Numbered from the stretch's first letter, positions 8,219 to 19,024 are shown. The stretch: DNA of 64,000 nucleotides from Planctomycetaceae bacterium (GCA_012719125.1 JAAYAY010000117.1:22541-86540), one strand, 5' to 3'. The notes: a model not told the origin generated them from the sequence alone. Made by a program: numbers and translations.

Positions 8219-8926
8219 CTATTTGTCCGCCGTGGGGCCGGGCAGTATGTTGGTGGGCCGAATCGTCACAAAACCCCCGTTCGGTCCCGGAATGGCTCCA
8301 TAGACAAGCAACAGGTTGTTCTCGGCGTCCACCTGCACGACTCGCAGATTCCGGACCGTGCAGCGAGCATTTCCGTATTGTCCCGCCATCCGCTTCCCTT
8401 TGAACATTCGAGACGGATAGGCACTGCAGCCCGTACCACCCAGATGGCGGTGGCACTTCTTGACGCCGTGAGTGGCACGCTGGCCGGCGAAGTTGTGGCG
8501 TTTGATTACGCCCGAATAGCCGCGACCTTTACTGGTGCCAGTGACGTCGACAGACGCCACATCCGCGAGAACGTCGACCTTGATTTCCTGGCCGACTTGA
8601 AAGCCATCGGGAGAGAGACGGAATTCGCGAACGAATCGCTTGGGTTCGCAGCCGGCCTTGGAAACCGCTGCGATTCCCGCGGCAACTCGTGCACGTTGCC
8701 GTTTGCTGTCGAGTTTGGCAACTTGGCCGCGTTCGCTACGGCGGGCAAGACGGCGAGGTTTGTCCAGATATCCCAATTGAACGGCTTGGTAGCCGTCGGT
8801 CTCGTCGGTTTTCACCTGGAGCACGTGGCAGGGGCCTGCCTGGATGACAGTAACCGAGATCACGTTACCGGCAGGATCGTAGACCTGCGTCATCCCGACC
8901 TTCTGGCCGAGTATTCCGATACCCAT
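8219..8926 (-). CDS. rplC: Ribosomal protein L3 (uL3)
   Basis: L3 binds near the 3' end of 23S rRNA and is an assembly initiator. The 235-residue product starts Met-Gly-Ile-Gly-Ile-Leu-Gly-Gln-Lys-Val-Gly-Met-Thr. It contains Val-Thr-Gly-Thr-Ser-Lys-Gly-Arg-Gly-Tyr-Ser-Gly-Val and the loop that reaches the peptidyl-transferase centre, Lys-Gly-Lys-Arg-Met-Ala-Gly-Gln-Tyr-Gly. It is second in the operon, 123 nt after rpsJ, with no further gene in that gap. Confidence 0.97.
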   Translation of the reverse strand: MGIGILGQKVGMTQVYDPAGNVISVTVIQAGPCHVLQVKTDETDGYQAVQLGYLDKPRRLARRSERGQVAKLDSKRQRARVAAGIAAVSKAGCEPKRFVREFRLSPDGFQVGQEIKVDVLADVASVDVTGTSKGRGYSGVIKRHNFAGQRATHGVKKCHRHLGGTGCSAYPSRMFKGKRMAGQYGNARCTVRNLRVVQVDAENNLLLVYGAIPGPNGGFVTIRPTNILPGPTADK

Positions 8927-9049
8927 CGTTCTCGCCTCTCACCCGTCTGCCGAGGCGGGAGCTACCGGCCGCAGCCAGCCTTACCCGCCCAGCTTCCAGA
9001 TCATGAATTATTCCAGAAACGTGTTCTATCGATCCAAACATCAGCCGGC

Positions 9050-9379
9050 CTAGTGCCTTGCCGATGCCTTGATTTTGATATCCACACCCGCCGGCAGACT
9101 GAGTTTGTTCAGGGCTTCGATGGTTTTGGCCGTCGCCTGGACAATATCAACAAGTCGCTTGTGAGTGCGAATCTCGAATTGCTGCCGCGCTTTCTTGTCC
9201 ACATGAGGGCTAGACAAGACCGTGTAGCGCTCAATGCGAGTCGGCAAAGGAATTGGGCCATGGACCACCGAGCCGGTTCTCTTGGCAGTATCGACGATCT
9301 CCGCCGCACTCTGGTCCAAAATGGCGTGATCGTACGCTTCCATACGGATACGAATAATCTCTGTCGTTTGACCAGCCAC
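9050..9379 (-). CDS. rpsJ: Ribosomal protein S10 (uS10), first gene of the operon
   Basis: S10 is a head protein of the small subunit and, as NusE, also takes part in transcription antitermination. The 109-residue product has the core [10 protein letters not shown] and [14 protein letters not shown]. The motif Phe-Glu-Ile-Arg-Thr-His-Lys-Arg-Leu is also present. It opens the minus-strand operon, and the only recognisable promoter for the whole ribosomal block lies just upstream. No tuf or fus gene precedes it, unlike the str-S10 layout of many bacteria. Confidence 0.97.
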   Translation of the reverse strand: MAGQTTEIIRIRMEAYDHAILDQSAAEIVDTAKRTGSVVHGPIPLPTRIERYTVLSSPHVDKKARQQFEIRTHKRLVDIVQATAKTIEALNKLSLPAGVDIKIKASARH

Positions 9380-9448
9380 AGAAGCTCTCCCAGGTCACCC
9401 AATTCCGAATTGCCAAAGATAACCCGCTCAGCAGAGCGGAAACCTCAA

Positions 9449-9477
9449 ATCGTACCAATAATCCGAAGCAACGTCAA
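9449..9477 (-). promoter_or_regulatory. Probable sigma-70-type promoter of the S10-spc operon
   Basis: On the minus strand TTGACG (9472-9477) is followed after 17 nt by TACGAT (9449-9454). This is a good match to the housekeeping promoter, leaving a leader of roughly 60-65 nt before the rpsJ ATG. It is the best promoter candidate I found in the rpsJ upstream gap. Confidence 0.6.
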
Positions 9478-10005
9478 CATGCCCCGAAGCCAGAATTCTC
9501 CGGGATAACCTCCGCTCGTGCAGCGACATAAGGTCTTTTTTCGGAGGCGACGTGTCGCGGGGGGAAGGAAAATCGGGGGAATTCCTGGAAATTCCGCCTT
9601 CTTCGCCTCGCTTGCCCGTCGTTCGACACGCCAGGGCTCCAGCTTCTCGAAAGAATGGGCAACCTGGCGGGAATGAACCACGGTTGGGCGCCTCCCGCGC
9701 CACCTCACAACACGGACCGCCCGCTGTCACATGAGCGAGCCACTCAATTTAGCATGCTTGCCCATTGCTGAGAATGACCCCCGCTGCGATTTCCCGTCGG
9801 CATATTCGTGCTCAGTCCCAGTAGACGCCCGGCCTCCAGAATTAGCGAATCTAGCGCAATGTTTTGCACAACAACAAGTTAGGAATCTCAACAAAACGGC
9901 AAGAGGTCGGTCGGGTGCATCGCTCGTCCGCTTGGCTCTCAACGCTGGGCTGCGAATCGGTGGCGAGCGATGCCTTCCGTATCGCCAGATTCTTGGGGCA
10001 ACTCG
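9478..10005. other. Intergenic region between divergent rpsJ and the hybrid kinase
   Basis: The 713-nt gap between rpsJ and the kinase gene contains one promoter facing each way. I see no convincing coding region here; the open frames on both strands have no recognisable domains. No tRNA or strong terminator hairpin was seen. Confidence 0.5.
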
Positions 10006-10033
10006 TTGACGGGGGATGTGGGCATGATAGTAT
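10006..10033 (+). promoter_or_regulatory. Possible promoter of the hybrid histidine kinase gene
   Basis: TTGACG (10006-10011), a 16-nt spacer and TAGTAT (10028-10033) lie about 60 nt upstream of the kinase ATG. This resembles a housekeeping promoter but is not a perfect match. Confidence 0.45.
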
Positions 10034-10092
10034 CTCAAGCAGTCATTGCCGTCGATAGGATGCGAGGGCTCGGTGCTTGAGGACATGGGCGG

Positions 10093-12972
10093 ATGCAGGA
10101 CCACGAAAAATCCAGGGAGCAATTGCTCACCGAATTGCGCGAGCTTCGTCGCCGGAATGCCCAGTTGGAGACTGCCGATCAGCAGCGGCGTCGGGCGGAG
10201 AAGGAAATCCGCGAATCGCAGGCCCTCTACTCCTCGCTCGTGGACAACCTGCCGGTGCAGATCCTGCGCAAGGACCTCAACGGCCGATTCACGTTTGTAA
10301 GCCAATCGTTTTGCGAGTTGCTGGGGAAGTCGTCCGGGGAAATCCTCGGCAAGACCGACTTCGATTTCTATCCCAGTGAACTAGCGGAGGAGTATCGGGA
10401 GGACGATCTGCGGGTCGCCGCCAGCGGCGAGGTCTTTGAAGACGTCGAGCGGTACGAGAAGGACGGGCAGACTCGCTACGTCCATGTGATGAAGTCGCCT
10501 GTGCGCAACGCCTCAGGCAATACGGTCGGGGTGCAGGTCGTCTTCTGGGACGTGACGCATCGAAAGCAGGCCGAGGCGGATCTGGAGCAGGAGCGCTACC
10601 TGCTTCGCGCGTTGCTGGACAATCTGCCGCACAACATTTACTTCAAAGACTCGGCGAGCCGGTTCATTCGCGTCAACCGGGCGATGGCCAACTACTTCGG
10701 TTTGAAGAACCTGGACGACGTCGTCGGTCGCACGGACTTCGATTTCTTCCGCGAGGAGCATGCCCGCCAGGCCCGTGCCGACGAGGAGCGGGTCATGGAG
10801 ACGGGTGAACCGCTGATCGACCGGGAGGAGATGGAAACCTGGCCCGACGGCACCGATACCTGGGTGAGCACGACCAAGCTGCCGCTCTACGATCAGGACG
10901 GCCGGATCATCGGGACGTTCGGCGTTTCGCGGGACATTACCGAGCACAAACGCGCCGCGCAGGCGCTGCAGCAGGCCAAGGAAGCGGCCGAAGCGGCCAG
11001 TCGCGCCAAGAGCGACTTCCTGGCGAACATGAGCCACGAGATTCGCACTCCGCTGAACGCGATCATCGGCATGACCGAACTCGTACTCGATTCCAACCTG
11101 AACGAAACGCAATGCGAGTACCTGCGCATGGTCATCGAATCGGGCGACGCCCTGCTTTCGTTGATCAACGACATCCTCGACTTCTCCAAGATTGAGGCCG
11201 GCAAGCTCGATTTCGACCATGCCCTGTTCGATCTCCGGGAGAGCCTCGGCGACACGATGAAATCGCTGGCCTATCGCGCCCATACCAAGGGGCTCGAATT
11301 GGCCTGCCAGATTCATCCCGACGTCCCCGCGTTGCTCGTGGGCGATGTGGGCCGTTTACGTCAGATTGTGGTGAACCTGGTGGGAAATGCAATCAAGTTC
11401 ACCGACAAGGGCGAGGTGGTCCTCGAAGTCCGCCTTCGGGAAACGTCCAAGACCAAGGCCCAGGTGTATTTCACCGTGAGCGACACGGGGATCGGAATTC
11501 CTCAGGACAAGCTGGAATCGATCTTCGAGGCGTTCGAACAGGCGGATTCGTCAACGACTCGCCGCTTCGGCGGCACGGGCCTGGGCCTGGCGATTTCGTG
11601 GCGTCTGGTGGCACACATGGGCGGCAAGATTTGGGTGGAAAGCCGGGCAGGGGCCGGCAGCACGTTTCATTTCACGGCCTGGTTCGAGCTTCCTTCGCCG
11701 GATCAGATTGAGCCGATCGCGCCGCGGCCGGTCGTGGTCACGGGCACACGCGTTCTGGTCGTGGACGACAATGAAACCAACCGGCGAATTCTCCAGGAGA
11801 TGTTGGCCAATTGGGGAATGTTGCCTATGACCGTCGCCGACGTCCCCAGTGCGCTAGGAATCTTTCGTGAAGCTTTCCTGGCAGGGGAGATGTTCCCACT
11901 GGTACTGACCGACGCGAACATGCCCGACCACGACGGTTTCACCTTGGCCGAACGGATCAAACAGGATGCGGAGCTATCCAGTACGGTCATCATGATGCTG
12001 ACTTCCGGCGATCGACCGGGAGATATCTCGCGCTGCAACGAGTTGGACGTGGCCGCTTATCTGCTCAAGCCGGTGAAACAATCGGAGATGTTCGACGCGA
12101 TCGTAATGGCCTTGGGGGTCACGGCTGCCGAGGACGGGTATCGCGCCGATCGCGGCGAACCGCCGGAGGACCTGCCCGCGTTTCGCATTCTTCTGGCCGA
12201 AGACAGCCTGGTGAACCAGAAGCTGGCCGTGGGCCTTCTGGAGCGTCACGGGCACACCGTCGTCGTCGCCAATCACGGGCGGGAGGTGCTCGGGGCCGTC
12301 GAGGCGGACCACTTCGATTTGATCCTCATGGATGTGCAGATGCCCGAGATGGACGGGCTGGAAGCCACGGAGATCATTCGAGCCCGAGAGCGAGGCAGCG
12401 ACGCCCACGTGCCGATCGTGGCCATGACGGCCCATGCCATGCAGGGGGACCGCCAGCGTTGCCTGGAAGCCGGCATGGACGAATACATCGCCAAGCCCAT
12501 TCGTGCCAAGCAGCTTTTTCAGACGATGGCGAACGTAATGGGGTTGTCCAACGAGCCGCTTCCGGCCGTCAACTTGCCCTCGGGCGAACCGGGCGGCAGC
12601 AAGCTTCCCGCGCAAGCCGCCGGATTGTGGGACCCCGACGCCGCGTTGGAGTCGGTCAAAGGCGACCGCGATCTCCTGCGGATCGTGATCGAAACCTATC
12701 TGGAGGAGTCGCCGCAACTCGTCAAGCGGATGCGAGATTCGCTCGGCCGGTCCGACGCCGCCGAATTGAACCTGGCGGCCCATTCGCTCAAGGGATCTCT
12801 GCGTTTTCTCGGGGCGGAAGAGGGGTTTCAACTCGCCTATCGGCTCGAGTTGATGGGCCGCGACAGAGACTTCCAGGAAACACCAGACGTTCTCCAATCC
12901 CTGGAAACGTTTCTCACCAGGCTCACTCCCAGCCTCCGCGGCTATCTGGAACAGGCGGGCGAGAACGCGTAG
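10093..12972 (+). CDS. Hybrid sensor histidine kinase, PAS-PAS-HisKA-HATPase-REC-REC-Hpt
   Basis: This is a 959-residue multistep phosphorelay kinase. An N-terminal coiled coil (about 1-45) leads into two PAS domains (about 45-160 and 165-290). A HisKA domain follows with His315 in Met-Ser-His-Glu-Ile-Arg-Thr-Pro. The HATPase has [17 protein letters not shown] and Gly-Gly-Thr-Gly-Leu-Gly-Leu. Two receiver domains carry the likely phospho-acceptors Asp607 and Asp747, and a C-terminal Hpt domain carries His897. No membrane segment is seen, so it should sense a cytoplasmic signal. The PAS ligand is not apparent. No output regulator lies beside it, so phosphate from the Hpt domain must go elsewhere. 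Confidence 0.95.
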   Translation: MQDHEKSREQLLTELRELRRRNAQLETADQQRRRAEKEIRESQALYSSLVDNLPVQILRKDLNGRFTFVSQSFCELLGKSSGEILGKTDFDFYPSELAEEYREDDLRVAASGEVFEDVERYEKDGQTRYVHVMKSPVRNASGNTVGVQVVFWDVTHRKQAEADLEQERYLLRALLDNLPHNIYFKDSASRFIRVNRAMANYFGLKNLDDVVGRTDFDFFREEHARQARADEERVMETGEPLIDREEMETWPDGTDTWVSTTKLPLYDQDGRIIGTFGVSRDITEHKRAAQALQQAKEAAEAASRAKSDFLANMSHEIRTPLNAIIGMTELVLDSNLNETQCEYLRMVIESGDALLSLINDILDFSKIEAGKLDFDHALFDLRESLGDTMKSLAYRAHTKGLELACQIHPDVPALLVGDVGRLRQIVVNLVGNAIKFTDKGEVVLEVRLRETSKTKAQVYFTVSDTGIGIPQDKLESIFEAFEQADSSTTRRFGGTGLGLAISWRLVAHMGGKIWVESRAGAGSTFHFTAWFELPSPDQIEPIAPRPVVVTGTRVLVVDDNETNRRILQEMLANWGMLPMTVADVPSALGIFREAFLAGEMFPLVLTDANMPDHDGFTLAERIKQDAELSSTVIMMLTSGDRPGDISRCNELDVAAYLLKPVKQSEMFDAIVMALGVTAAEDGYRADRGEPPEDLPAFRILLAEDSLVNQKLAVGLLERHGHTVVVANHGREVLGAVEADHFDLILMDVQMPEMDGLEATEIIRARERGSDAHVPIVAMTAHAMQGDRQRCLEAGMDEYIAKPIRAKQLFQTMANVMGLSNEPLPAVNLPSGEPGGSKLPAQAAGLWDPDAALESVKGDRDLLRIVIETYLEESPQLVKRMRDSLGRSDAAELNLAAHSLKGSLRFLGAEEGFQLAYRLELMGRDRDFQETPDVLQSLETFLTRLTPSLRGYLEQAGENA

Positions 12973-12999
12973 AGTGAGGCGGAAACACGCAGTCGACTC

Positions 13000-15819
13000 A
13001 TGCCAATCAAACGCGTCTTTCTCGGATGGAACCGGCCGGCCCTGATCGCAGCAGCCGATTACCTCGTCGAACAGTACCGGGCGCCCGGGGCGCTCGACCT
13101 GTCGGGCGTGCTTCTTGCCGTGCCGGGCGGACGGGCCGGGCGACGGCTCGAGGAACTGCTGCTCGAACGAGCGGAAGACGCCGGTCTCTCTCTGAATCCG
13201 CCGACCATGATCACGGTGGGACAACTGCCCGAGAAACTCTACGTTGCCCAGCGGCCGTTTGCCGATCGGTTGACTCAACAGCTTGCCTGGGTCGAGGCCC
13301 TGAAACGGACCGAAGATCGATGCGTCCGGCAGTTGGTCGTCGAATTGCCGGCGGAGGGCGATCTGGCAGGTCGGCTGGCCCTGGGGGAGATGCTTGCCCG
13401 GCTCCATTGTGAGTTGGCGGGCGACGCTCTCGACTTCGAGCAGGTCGCCGAGTGCGGCGCGAAGCTGGAGAGCTTTCCGGAGCAGGCACGGTGGCAGGCC
13501 TTGTCGGTCGTTCAGCAGAACTATCTCGGCATTCTCGATTCGCTGGAACTGTGGGATTTGCAGACCGCCCGGTTGTTCGCGATCAAGTACCGCGAGTGCC
13601 ATACGGAAGACGACGTGATCCTGGTGGGGACGGCCGACCTGAACCGGGCACAGCGTCAGATCCTCGATCTGGTGGCCGATCGGGTGACTTCGCTGATTCT
13701 CGCTCCGGAATCGATCGCCGATCGATTCGACTCGCACGGTTGTCTGACCGTGCCCGCCTGGCAGGACGCGACCCTCGATCTCCGCGACGAGCAGATCGAG
13801 ATCGTCGACGGACCGGCCGAACAGGCGGTGGCCGTCGCCCGGGCCATGGCCGATCTGGACGGTCGTTTCTCGGCCGACGAGATTTCTGTGGGCGTTCCGT
13901 CGGAGCCGCTGATTCCGTACATCGAGCAGCAGTTTGAACGATGCGGCGTGGCGGCACGCTACGGGGCGGGCCGCCCGATCAGCCGGGCGGCTCCCTATCG
14001 CCTGCTCGCCGCCGTCGCGGATTATCTCGAAACGGCATCGTTCGCCAGCCTCGCGGCCCTCCTTCGGCATCCGGCGATCGAAGCCTGGCTTGCCGCCGAG
14101 GGAGCCGCCGGCGATTGGCTGAGTGAGTTGGACAACTATCGGGCAAGTCACCTTCCTTCGATCTTCAGCGACCACTGGCAAGGAAAGCCCGAGGAGTCCG
14201 GCCTTTTGAAATCCGTCTGCGAAGAACTCGACAGGCTTCTGGAAGAGACCCTGGGGGGTAGTCGCCGCTCGGGCCCCCGGCGCCGGCTCAGCCAATGGGG
14301 CCAGCCTGTTCTGGTTCTCCTGGTGAAGGTATACGGACGTGAATCGCTACGTCGCAACGAAGAACCCGATCGCACCCAGTGGATGGTCTGTGAGAAGATC
14401 TTCGACGTGCTCGCCGCCAATCTGGCGCTTCAACGCTACGAGGCGCTCGATCCCGAGCTCGACGCGGCCGAGGCGTTGCGTCTGGTGCTCCGCCAACTGG
14501 ACGGAGAAACGATCGCACCGCCGGCCGACCCGGACGCCGTGGAGTTGCTGGGGTGGCTGGAATTGCCGCTGGACGACGCCCCGGCTTTGATCGTCTGCGG
14601 GATGAACGACCAGACGATTCCCGATTCGCTCAATGCGGACCTGTTCCTGCCCGATCACATCCGCCGCCAACTGGGAATTGAAGACAACGACCGGCGTTAT
14701 GCGCGCGATCTCTATGCGTTATCGGTCCTGGCCGCCTCTCGTCCCGATCTGAAGCTGATTGCGGCCAGAACGAGCCCGGAAGGGAATCCGCTCACGCCGA
14801 GCCGGCTGTTCTTTGCCTGCGACGACGAAACGGTCGCCCGCCGCGTTCTGTCGTACTTTGACGACGGCGGTTCGAGTGGGCCGCCGGCAATCGTGCAGGG
14901 ATCGCTCCAGCCGGGCCGGAGGAGAACTTTGCTCGAGCCGCCTCGTCCCGAACCGCTCGATGAGCCGGTCCGCTCCATGCGCGTGACCGAGTTTCGCGAC
15001 TACCTGGCCTGCCCCTACCGCTACTACCTGAAGCATCGCCTTCGATTGTCCGCATTGTCCGATTGGGGCGAAGAACTGGACGCGGCCGGTTTCGGTTCGC
15101 TGGCTCATGAGGTGCTCGGCGATTTCGGCAGCAGCGAAGTGGCCGGCAGCATGCACAACGACGAGATTGCGGTGTTTCTGAGCGATTCGCTCGACCGCCA
15201 TGCAAGGGCGTTCTACGGCAACGACCCGCTGCCTGCCGTTCGCATCCAGATCGAACAGTTGCGGTGGCGGCTCATGCACTTTGCGCGGTGGCAGGCCGAG
15301 TGGGCGAGCCAGGGCTGGCGGATCGAGGCGGTCGAGCAGGACTTGCAGGGGACGTCGCTGTTGGTGGACGGTCTGCCCCTCGATCTTCACGGCCGGATCG
15401 ATCGGATCGATGTCAACGAGGCGACCGGCGAGCGGGTGATCTTCGACAATAAGACCTCCGACACGGCGAAGAAGCCCGAGCAGACGCATCTCAAGGCCGG
15501 CGAGTGGATCGATCTTCAACTGCCCCTTTATCGTCACATGGCCTATGCGTCGGAAGGAGAGGGATCGATCCGCGTGGGCTATATCGTGTTGCCCAAGGAT
15601 ACGACCAGGATCGGCCCCTTATTTGCTCCCTGGACAGAGGGAGACTTCAGCGAGGCGGATCGGGTTGCCGAGAACGTGGTCCGCAGGATTCGCTCGGGCG
15701 AGTTCTGGCCCCCTGCCCTGCCGCCGCCGGCCTTCTCGGAAGAGTTTGCGGCCATCTGCCAGGACGGCCAGTTCGGCGCCCTGGCCGACGCGCTGCGCGA
15801 GGAAGGGGGCGAGGCATGA
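13000..15819 (+). CDS. AddB/RexB-like PD-(D/E)XK nuclease subunit
   Basis: This 939-residue protein is the likely nuclease partner of the helicase-nuclease encoded next. In AddAB/RexAB complexes, which process double-strand breaks for RecA loading, AddB is an inactivated helicase fused to a nuclease. The N-terminus lacks a clear Walker A motif, as expected. The C-terminal nuclease starts near residue 660 with Val-Thr-Glu-Phe-Arg-Asp-Tyr-Leu-Ala-Cys-Pro-Tyr-Arg-Tyr-Tyr. It has a catalytic Asp-Asn-Lys-Thr-Ser element near 815 and a downstream Gln-Leu-Pro-Leu-Tyr. It ends in an ATGA overlap with the next gene, which points to a stoichiometric complex. Orthology to classical AddB is inferred from architecture. 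Confidence 0.85.
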   Translation: MPIKRVFLGWNRPALIAAADYLVEQYRAPGALDLSGVLLAVPGGRAGRRLEELLLERAEDAGLSLNPPTMITVGQLPEKLYVAQRPFADRLTQQLAWVEALKRTEDRCVRQLVVELPAEGDLAGRLALGEMLARLHCELAGDALDFEQVAECGAKLESFPEQARWQALSVVQQNYLGILDSLELWDLQTARLFAIKYRECHTEDDVILVGTADLNRAQRQILDLVADRVTSLILAPESIADRFDSHGCLTVPAWQDATLDLRDEQIEIVDGPAEQAVAVARAMADLDGRFSADEISVGVPSEPLIPYIEQQFERCGVAARYGAGRPISRAAPYRLLAAVADYLETASFASLAALLRHPAIEAWLAAEGAAGDWLSELDNYRASHLPSIFSDHWQGKPEESGLLKSVCEELDRLLEETLGGSRRSGPRRRLSQWGQPVLVLLVKVYGRESLRRNEEPDRTQWMVCEKIFDVLAANLALQRYEALDPELDAAEALRLVLRQLDGETIAPPADPDAVELLGWLELPLDDAPALIVCGMNDQTIPDSLNADLFLPDHIRRQLGIEDNDRRYARDLYALSVLAASRPDLKLIAARTSPEGNPLTPSRLFFACDDETVARRVLSYFDDGGSSGPPAIVQGSLQPGRRRTLLEPPRPEPLDEPVRSMRVTEFRDYLACPYRYYLKHRLRLSALSDWGEELDAAGFGSLAHEVLGDFGSSEVAGSMHNDEIAVFLSDSLDRHARAFYGNDPLPAVRIQIEQLRWRLMHFARWQAEWASQGWRIEAVEQDLQGTSLLVDGLPLDLHGRIDRIDVNEATGERVIFDNKTSDTAKKPEQTHLKAGEWIDLQLPLYRHMAYASEGEGSIRVGYIVLPKDTTRIGPLFAPWTEGDFSEADRVAENVVRRIRSGEFWPPALPPPAFSEEFAAICQDGQFGALADALREEGGEA

Positions 15820-18800
15820 GTGCCGATCGCTTTCCCAACGTCGTGGTCCGGGCCTCGGCCGGGACGGGCAAGACCTTCCAGCTCAGCAATCGCTACATCG
15901 CCCTGGCGGCCGACGCTGTCTCGGCCGACACGATCCTGGCGACCACATTCACCCGGAAGGCGGCCGGCGAGATTCTCGATCGGGTGCTGTTCCGGCTGGC
16001 CGAGGCCGCTGCCGATCCGGCCAAACTGGCCGCCCTGGGGCGGAACATCGACGACGGCGCGTTCGATCGGACGCGGTGCCTGGAGGTGTTGCGGCGACTC
16101 GTTCGCCAGGTGCACCGGCTCCGCGTATCGACGCTGGACAGTTTCTTCATTCAGGTCGCCCAGAGTTTCGCCCTGGAACTCGGCTTGCCGCCCGGGTGGC
16201 AGATCGTCGAAGAGATCGACGATACGAGGCTCCGCACCGAGGCCATTCGTGCGGTTCTGCAGAACCAGAAGACCGACGACGTCGTCCGGCTCATGCACTT
16301 GCTGAGCAAGGGTGAGGCGGCGCGGGGCGTGGCCGAGCAGATCGGTACATTGGTGAACGACTTGTACGGGTTCTACACGGAAGCCCCGGCCGAGGCCTGG
16401 TCGGCATTGCCGCGCCGCAAGACGCTCAAGCCGGAGGAATATCAAGACGCCGTGCTGACCCTCGAAGCGGTTCCGTTGGCCGACAAGCGAATGGAAAAGG
16501 CCAGGGCGGGCGACCTGGCAAACGCATTGGCCGAGAACTGGGATGAATTCCTCGGCAAGGGGCTGGCCGCCAAGATTCTGGCCGGGGAGCGGAAGTATTA
16601 CACCAAGGATCTGCCCGACGACCTGGTGGGCGCCTACGTGCCGTTGCTGGAGCATGCCCAGGGGCAGATCGTCAACCGGATCGCCGACCAGACGGAGGCC
16701 ACCCACGGTCTGCTGGCCCGGTTCGACGAAGTCTACCGGCAGATGAAGCTGCGGCGGAGAAGCCTGCGGTTCGACGACGTCACGCGTCTGCTGGCCGACG
16801 CGGTCCGCGAGAGCGACCTGGAGCGGATCGTCTACCGCCTGGACGCCCGGGTGGCCCACTTGCTGCTGGACGAATTCCAGGATACGTCCCCCGGCCAGTG
16901 GCACGTGCTGCGTCCGTTTGCGAAGAAGATTACCGGGGGGGAACGTTTCCAGCGTGCCGGGCAGTCCTTCTTCTGCGTGGGCGACGTGAAGCAGGCGATC
17001 TACGGTTGGCGGGGCGGCGTGGCCGAGATCTTCGAGGCCCTTGAAGAGGAACTGGAGGGCCTCCGTTTCGACTCCCTGGAGAAGAGCTGGCGATCGAGTC
17101 CGCCGGTGATCGAGACGGTCAACCGGATCTTCGAGGACTTGGGGGCCAACGAGGTCCTCGCTCGCTATCGCGATGCCGCCGCGCATTGGCAGAAGCGGTT
17201 TTTGGAGCATTCGACTGCTCGCACCGAACTGGCCGGCCATTGCCGCCTCAGCGTGGCCCCGGCCGCCGAAGAGGGAGGCGACCAGAAGACCGCCACCCTG
17301 ACCTACGCCGCCGATCAGGTGGCCCAACTCGCAGGGGAGATGCCGGACTGTTCGATCGGGGTTCTGGTACGGACTAATGCGGCGGTGGCGAGGATGATCT
17401 ACGAGTTGCGGCGCCGCGACGTGGACGCCAGCGAAGAGGGGGGCAATCCGCTGGTCGACTCCCCGGCCGTGCAACTGCTCATGTCGCTGCTGACCTTGGC
17501 CGACCACCCGGGCGACACGGTGGCCCGATTCCACGTGGCGCATTCGCCGCTGGCAGAACCGGTGGCGATGACGGACCATCGCGACAAGCGGGCCGCCCTG
17601 AGGTTCTCTCGCGAGACCCGGCGCCGGCTCATCGACGAAGGCTACGGGCCGGTCCTGCGAGGTTGGACCGAACGGCTCGCCGCCGACTGCGACCGCCGCG
17701 ATCTGAACCGCCTGCTTCAACTCGTCGAATTGGCGTACGCCTACGAGTCGGCAGCAACGCTGCGGGCCGACGAATTCGTCGAATTCGTCGAGAACAAGCG
17801 AGTCGAATCGCCCACGGCCGCCAGGGTGCGCGTGATGACGGTTCACCAGGCGAAGGGCCTGCAGTTCGACGTGTGCGTCCTGCCCGAATTGGACAAGCCG
17901 CTGAGAGGCCAGACTCCACAACTTGTGGTGGGGCGTCCGGGACCGGCCCAGCCGATCGAACGGATCTGCCGTTATGTGAACAAGGATCAGCAGCCGCTTC
18001 TGCCCAGGAAGTTCCAGGAGATGTTTGCCGTCTATGACCGGCAGCAGATCGAAGAGGCGCTGTGCGTGCTGTACGTCGCCTTGACCCGTCCCGTCCACGC
18101 GCTGCACATGATCGTGGCACCGTCGAAAGACAACGAGAAGACTATCCCGGCGACTGCGGCCGGGCTGCTGCGGGCGGCCCTTGCCGAAGGCGGCCCGGCC
18201 GAACCGCTGGCGGTCCTCTACCAGAACGGAAATCCCGCCTGGACCGATCGGCTGCCCCGCGGCCCCGCCAAACTCCCGGCCGAAGAGGCGACGCCGCTCG
18301 TCGTTCGTCTGGCGTCTCGCAAGGGTGCGGCTCGCCGGGGACTGGAAAGCCAGAGCCCTTCGCAATTGGAGGGCGGCCCCCGCATCGATCTGGCCGAGCG
18401 ATTGCGGCTCGATCGTTCGGCCTCGATGGACTGGGGCACAGCCATGCATGCCTGCTTCGAGCAGATCAAGTGGCTCGACGACGGCGTGCCCGACGACGAC
18501 CTCCTGCGCCGCAAGCTGCAGGCGCTGCAACTGCCGCAGACCGACGTGGGAGCGGTGACGGCGCGATTCAAGCGTGCCTTGGCAAAGCCCGGCATTCGAG
18601 CCGTTCTGAGCCGCTCTGCCTACGAATCGGGGTTCAACCCGCAGGTATGGAACGAACGCACGTTCGTGGTTCGCCAGGGGGAGACGATTCTCCGCGGCAC
18701 TTTCGACCGGCTCGTGATTCTGTTCGACGGGGATAAGCCGGTGCGCGCCGAGGTCCTCGACTTCAAGAGCGATTCGCTGGACGCCGGTGATCCGGCGGCG

Positions 18801-18938
18801 GTGGCGGCGAAGCAGGAACACTATCGGCCGCAGCTCGAGGCGTATCGGTCGGCTGTCAGGCAGATCTACGGGCTGGGGGAGGATCGGATCACGGCGCGGC
18901 TGGTCTTTGTGGAGCCGGGGATCGTTGTCGACGTGTAG
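15816..18938 (+). CDS. AddA/RecB-like UvrD-family helicase-nuclease
   Basis: The 1040-residue product is a superfamily-1 helicase with a C-terminal nuclease. Walker A is Ala-Ser-Ala-Gly-Thr-Gly-Lys-Thr (residues near 12-20). Motif II is Asp-Glu-Phe-Gln-Asp-Thr, motif III is Gly-Asp-Val-Lys-Gln-Ala-Ile-Tyr-Gly-Trp-Arg-Gly, motif V is Val-His-Gln-Ala-Lys-Gly-Leu, and motif VI is Tyr-Val-Ala-Leu-Thr-Arg. The nuclease site appears as Val-Leu-Asp-Phe-Lys-Ser-Asp near 985, with a following Tyr-Arg-Pro-Gln-Leu-Glu-Ala-Tyr. The ATG at 15816 overlaps the upstream stop (ATGA), and an in-frame upstream extension lies inside the previous gene. With its partner it should unwind and resect DNA ends during recombination repair. 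Confidence 0.92.
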   Translation: MSADRFPNVVVRASAGTGKTFQLSNRYIALAADAVSADTILATTFTRKAAGEILDRVLFRLAEAAADPAKLAALGRNIDDGAFDRTRCLEVLRRLVRQVHRLRVSTLDSFFIQVAQSFALELGLPPGWQIVEEIDDTRLRTEAIRAVLQNQKTDDVVRLMHLLSKGEAARGVAEQIGTLVNDLYGFYTEAPAEAWSALPRRKTLKPEEYQDAVLTLEAVPLADKRMEKARAGDLANALAENWDEFLGKGLAAKILAGERKYYTKDLPDDLVGAYVPLLEHAQGQIVNRIADQTEATHGLLARFDEVYRQMKLRRRSLRFDDVTRLLADAVRESDLERIVYRLDARVAHLLLDEFQDTSPGQWHVLRPFAKKITGGERFQRAGQSFFCVGDVKQAIYGWRGGVAEIFEALEEELEGLRFDSLEKSWRSSPPVIETVNRIFEDLGANEVLARYRDAAAHWQKRFLEHSTARTELAGHCRLSVAPAAEEGGDQKTATLTYAADQVAQLAGEMPDCSIGVLVRTNAAVARMIYELRRRDVDASEEGGNPLVDSPAVQLLMSLLTLADHPGDTVARFHVAHSPLAEPVAMTDHRDKRAALRFSRETRRRLIDEGYGPVLRGWTERLAADCDRRDLNRLLQLVELAYAYESAATLRADEFVEFVENKRVESPTAARVRVMTVHQAKGLQFDVCVLPELDKPLRGQTPQLVVGRPGPAQPIERICRYVNKDQQPLLPRKFQEMFAVYDRQQIEEALCVLYVALTRPVHALHMIVAPSKDNEKTIPATAAGLLRAALAEGGPAEPLAVLYQNGNPAWTDRLPRGPAKLPAEEATPLVVRLASRKGAARRGLESQSPSQLEGGPRIDLAERLRLDRSASMDWGTAMHACFEQIKWLDDGVPDDDLLRRKLQALQLPQTDVGAVTARFKRALAKPGIRAVLSRSAYESGFNPQVWNERTFVVRQGETILRGTFDRLVILFDGDKPVRAEVLDFKSDSLDAGDPAAVAAKQEHYRPQLEAYRSAVRQIYGLGEDRITARLVFVEPGIVVDV

Positions 18939-19024
18939 GACGGCCGTTGCATGGAGCACAGGGGGCGGGTAGATTGGGCCGCTGTACCTGATTCCTTTCG
19001 TCAGCTTTCAGGGAGGATTCCTGC

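Noticed and set aside
9727..10305. Minus-strand open frame upstream of the hybrid kinase
   Set aside because: Overlaps the kinase N-terminus, has no recognisable domain and no ribosome-binding site.
11974..14295. Long minus-strand frame opposite the hybrid kinase and AddB-like genes
   Set aside because: Composition is that of an antisense frame and the plus-strand genes have complete, well-ordered domains.
15579..18959. Very long open frame on the minus strand opposite the AddA-like gene
   Set aside because: It has no domain signature and mirrors codon structure of the helicase; high-GC genes often leave such antisense frames open.
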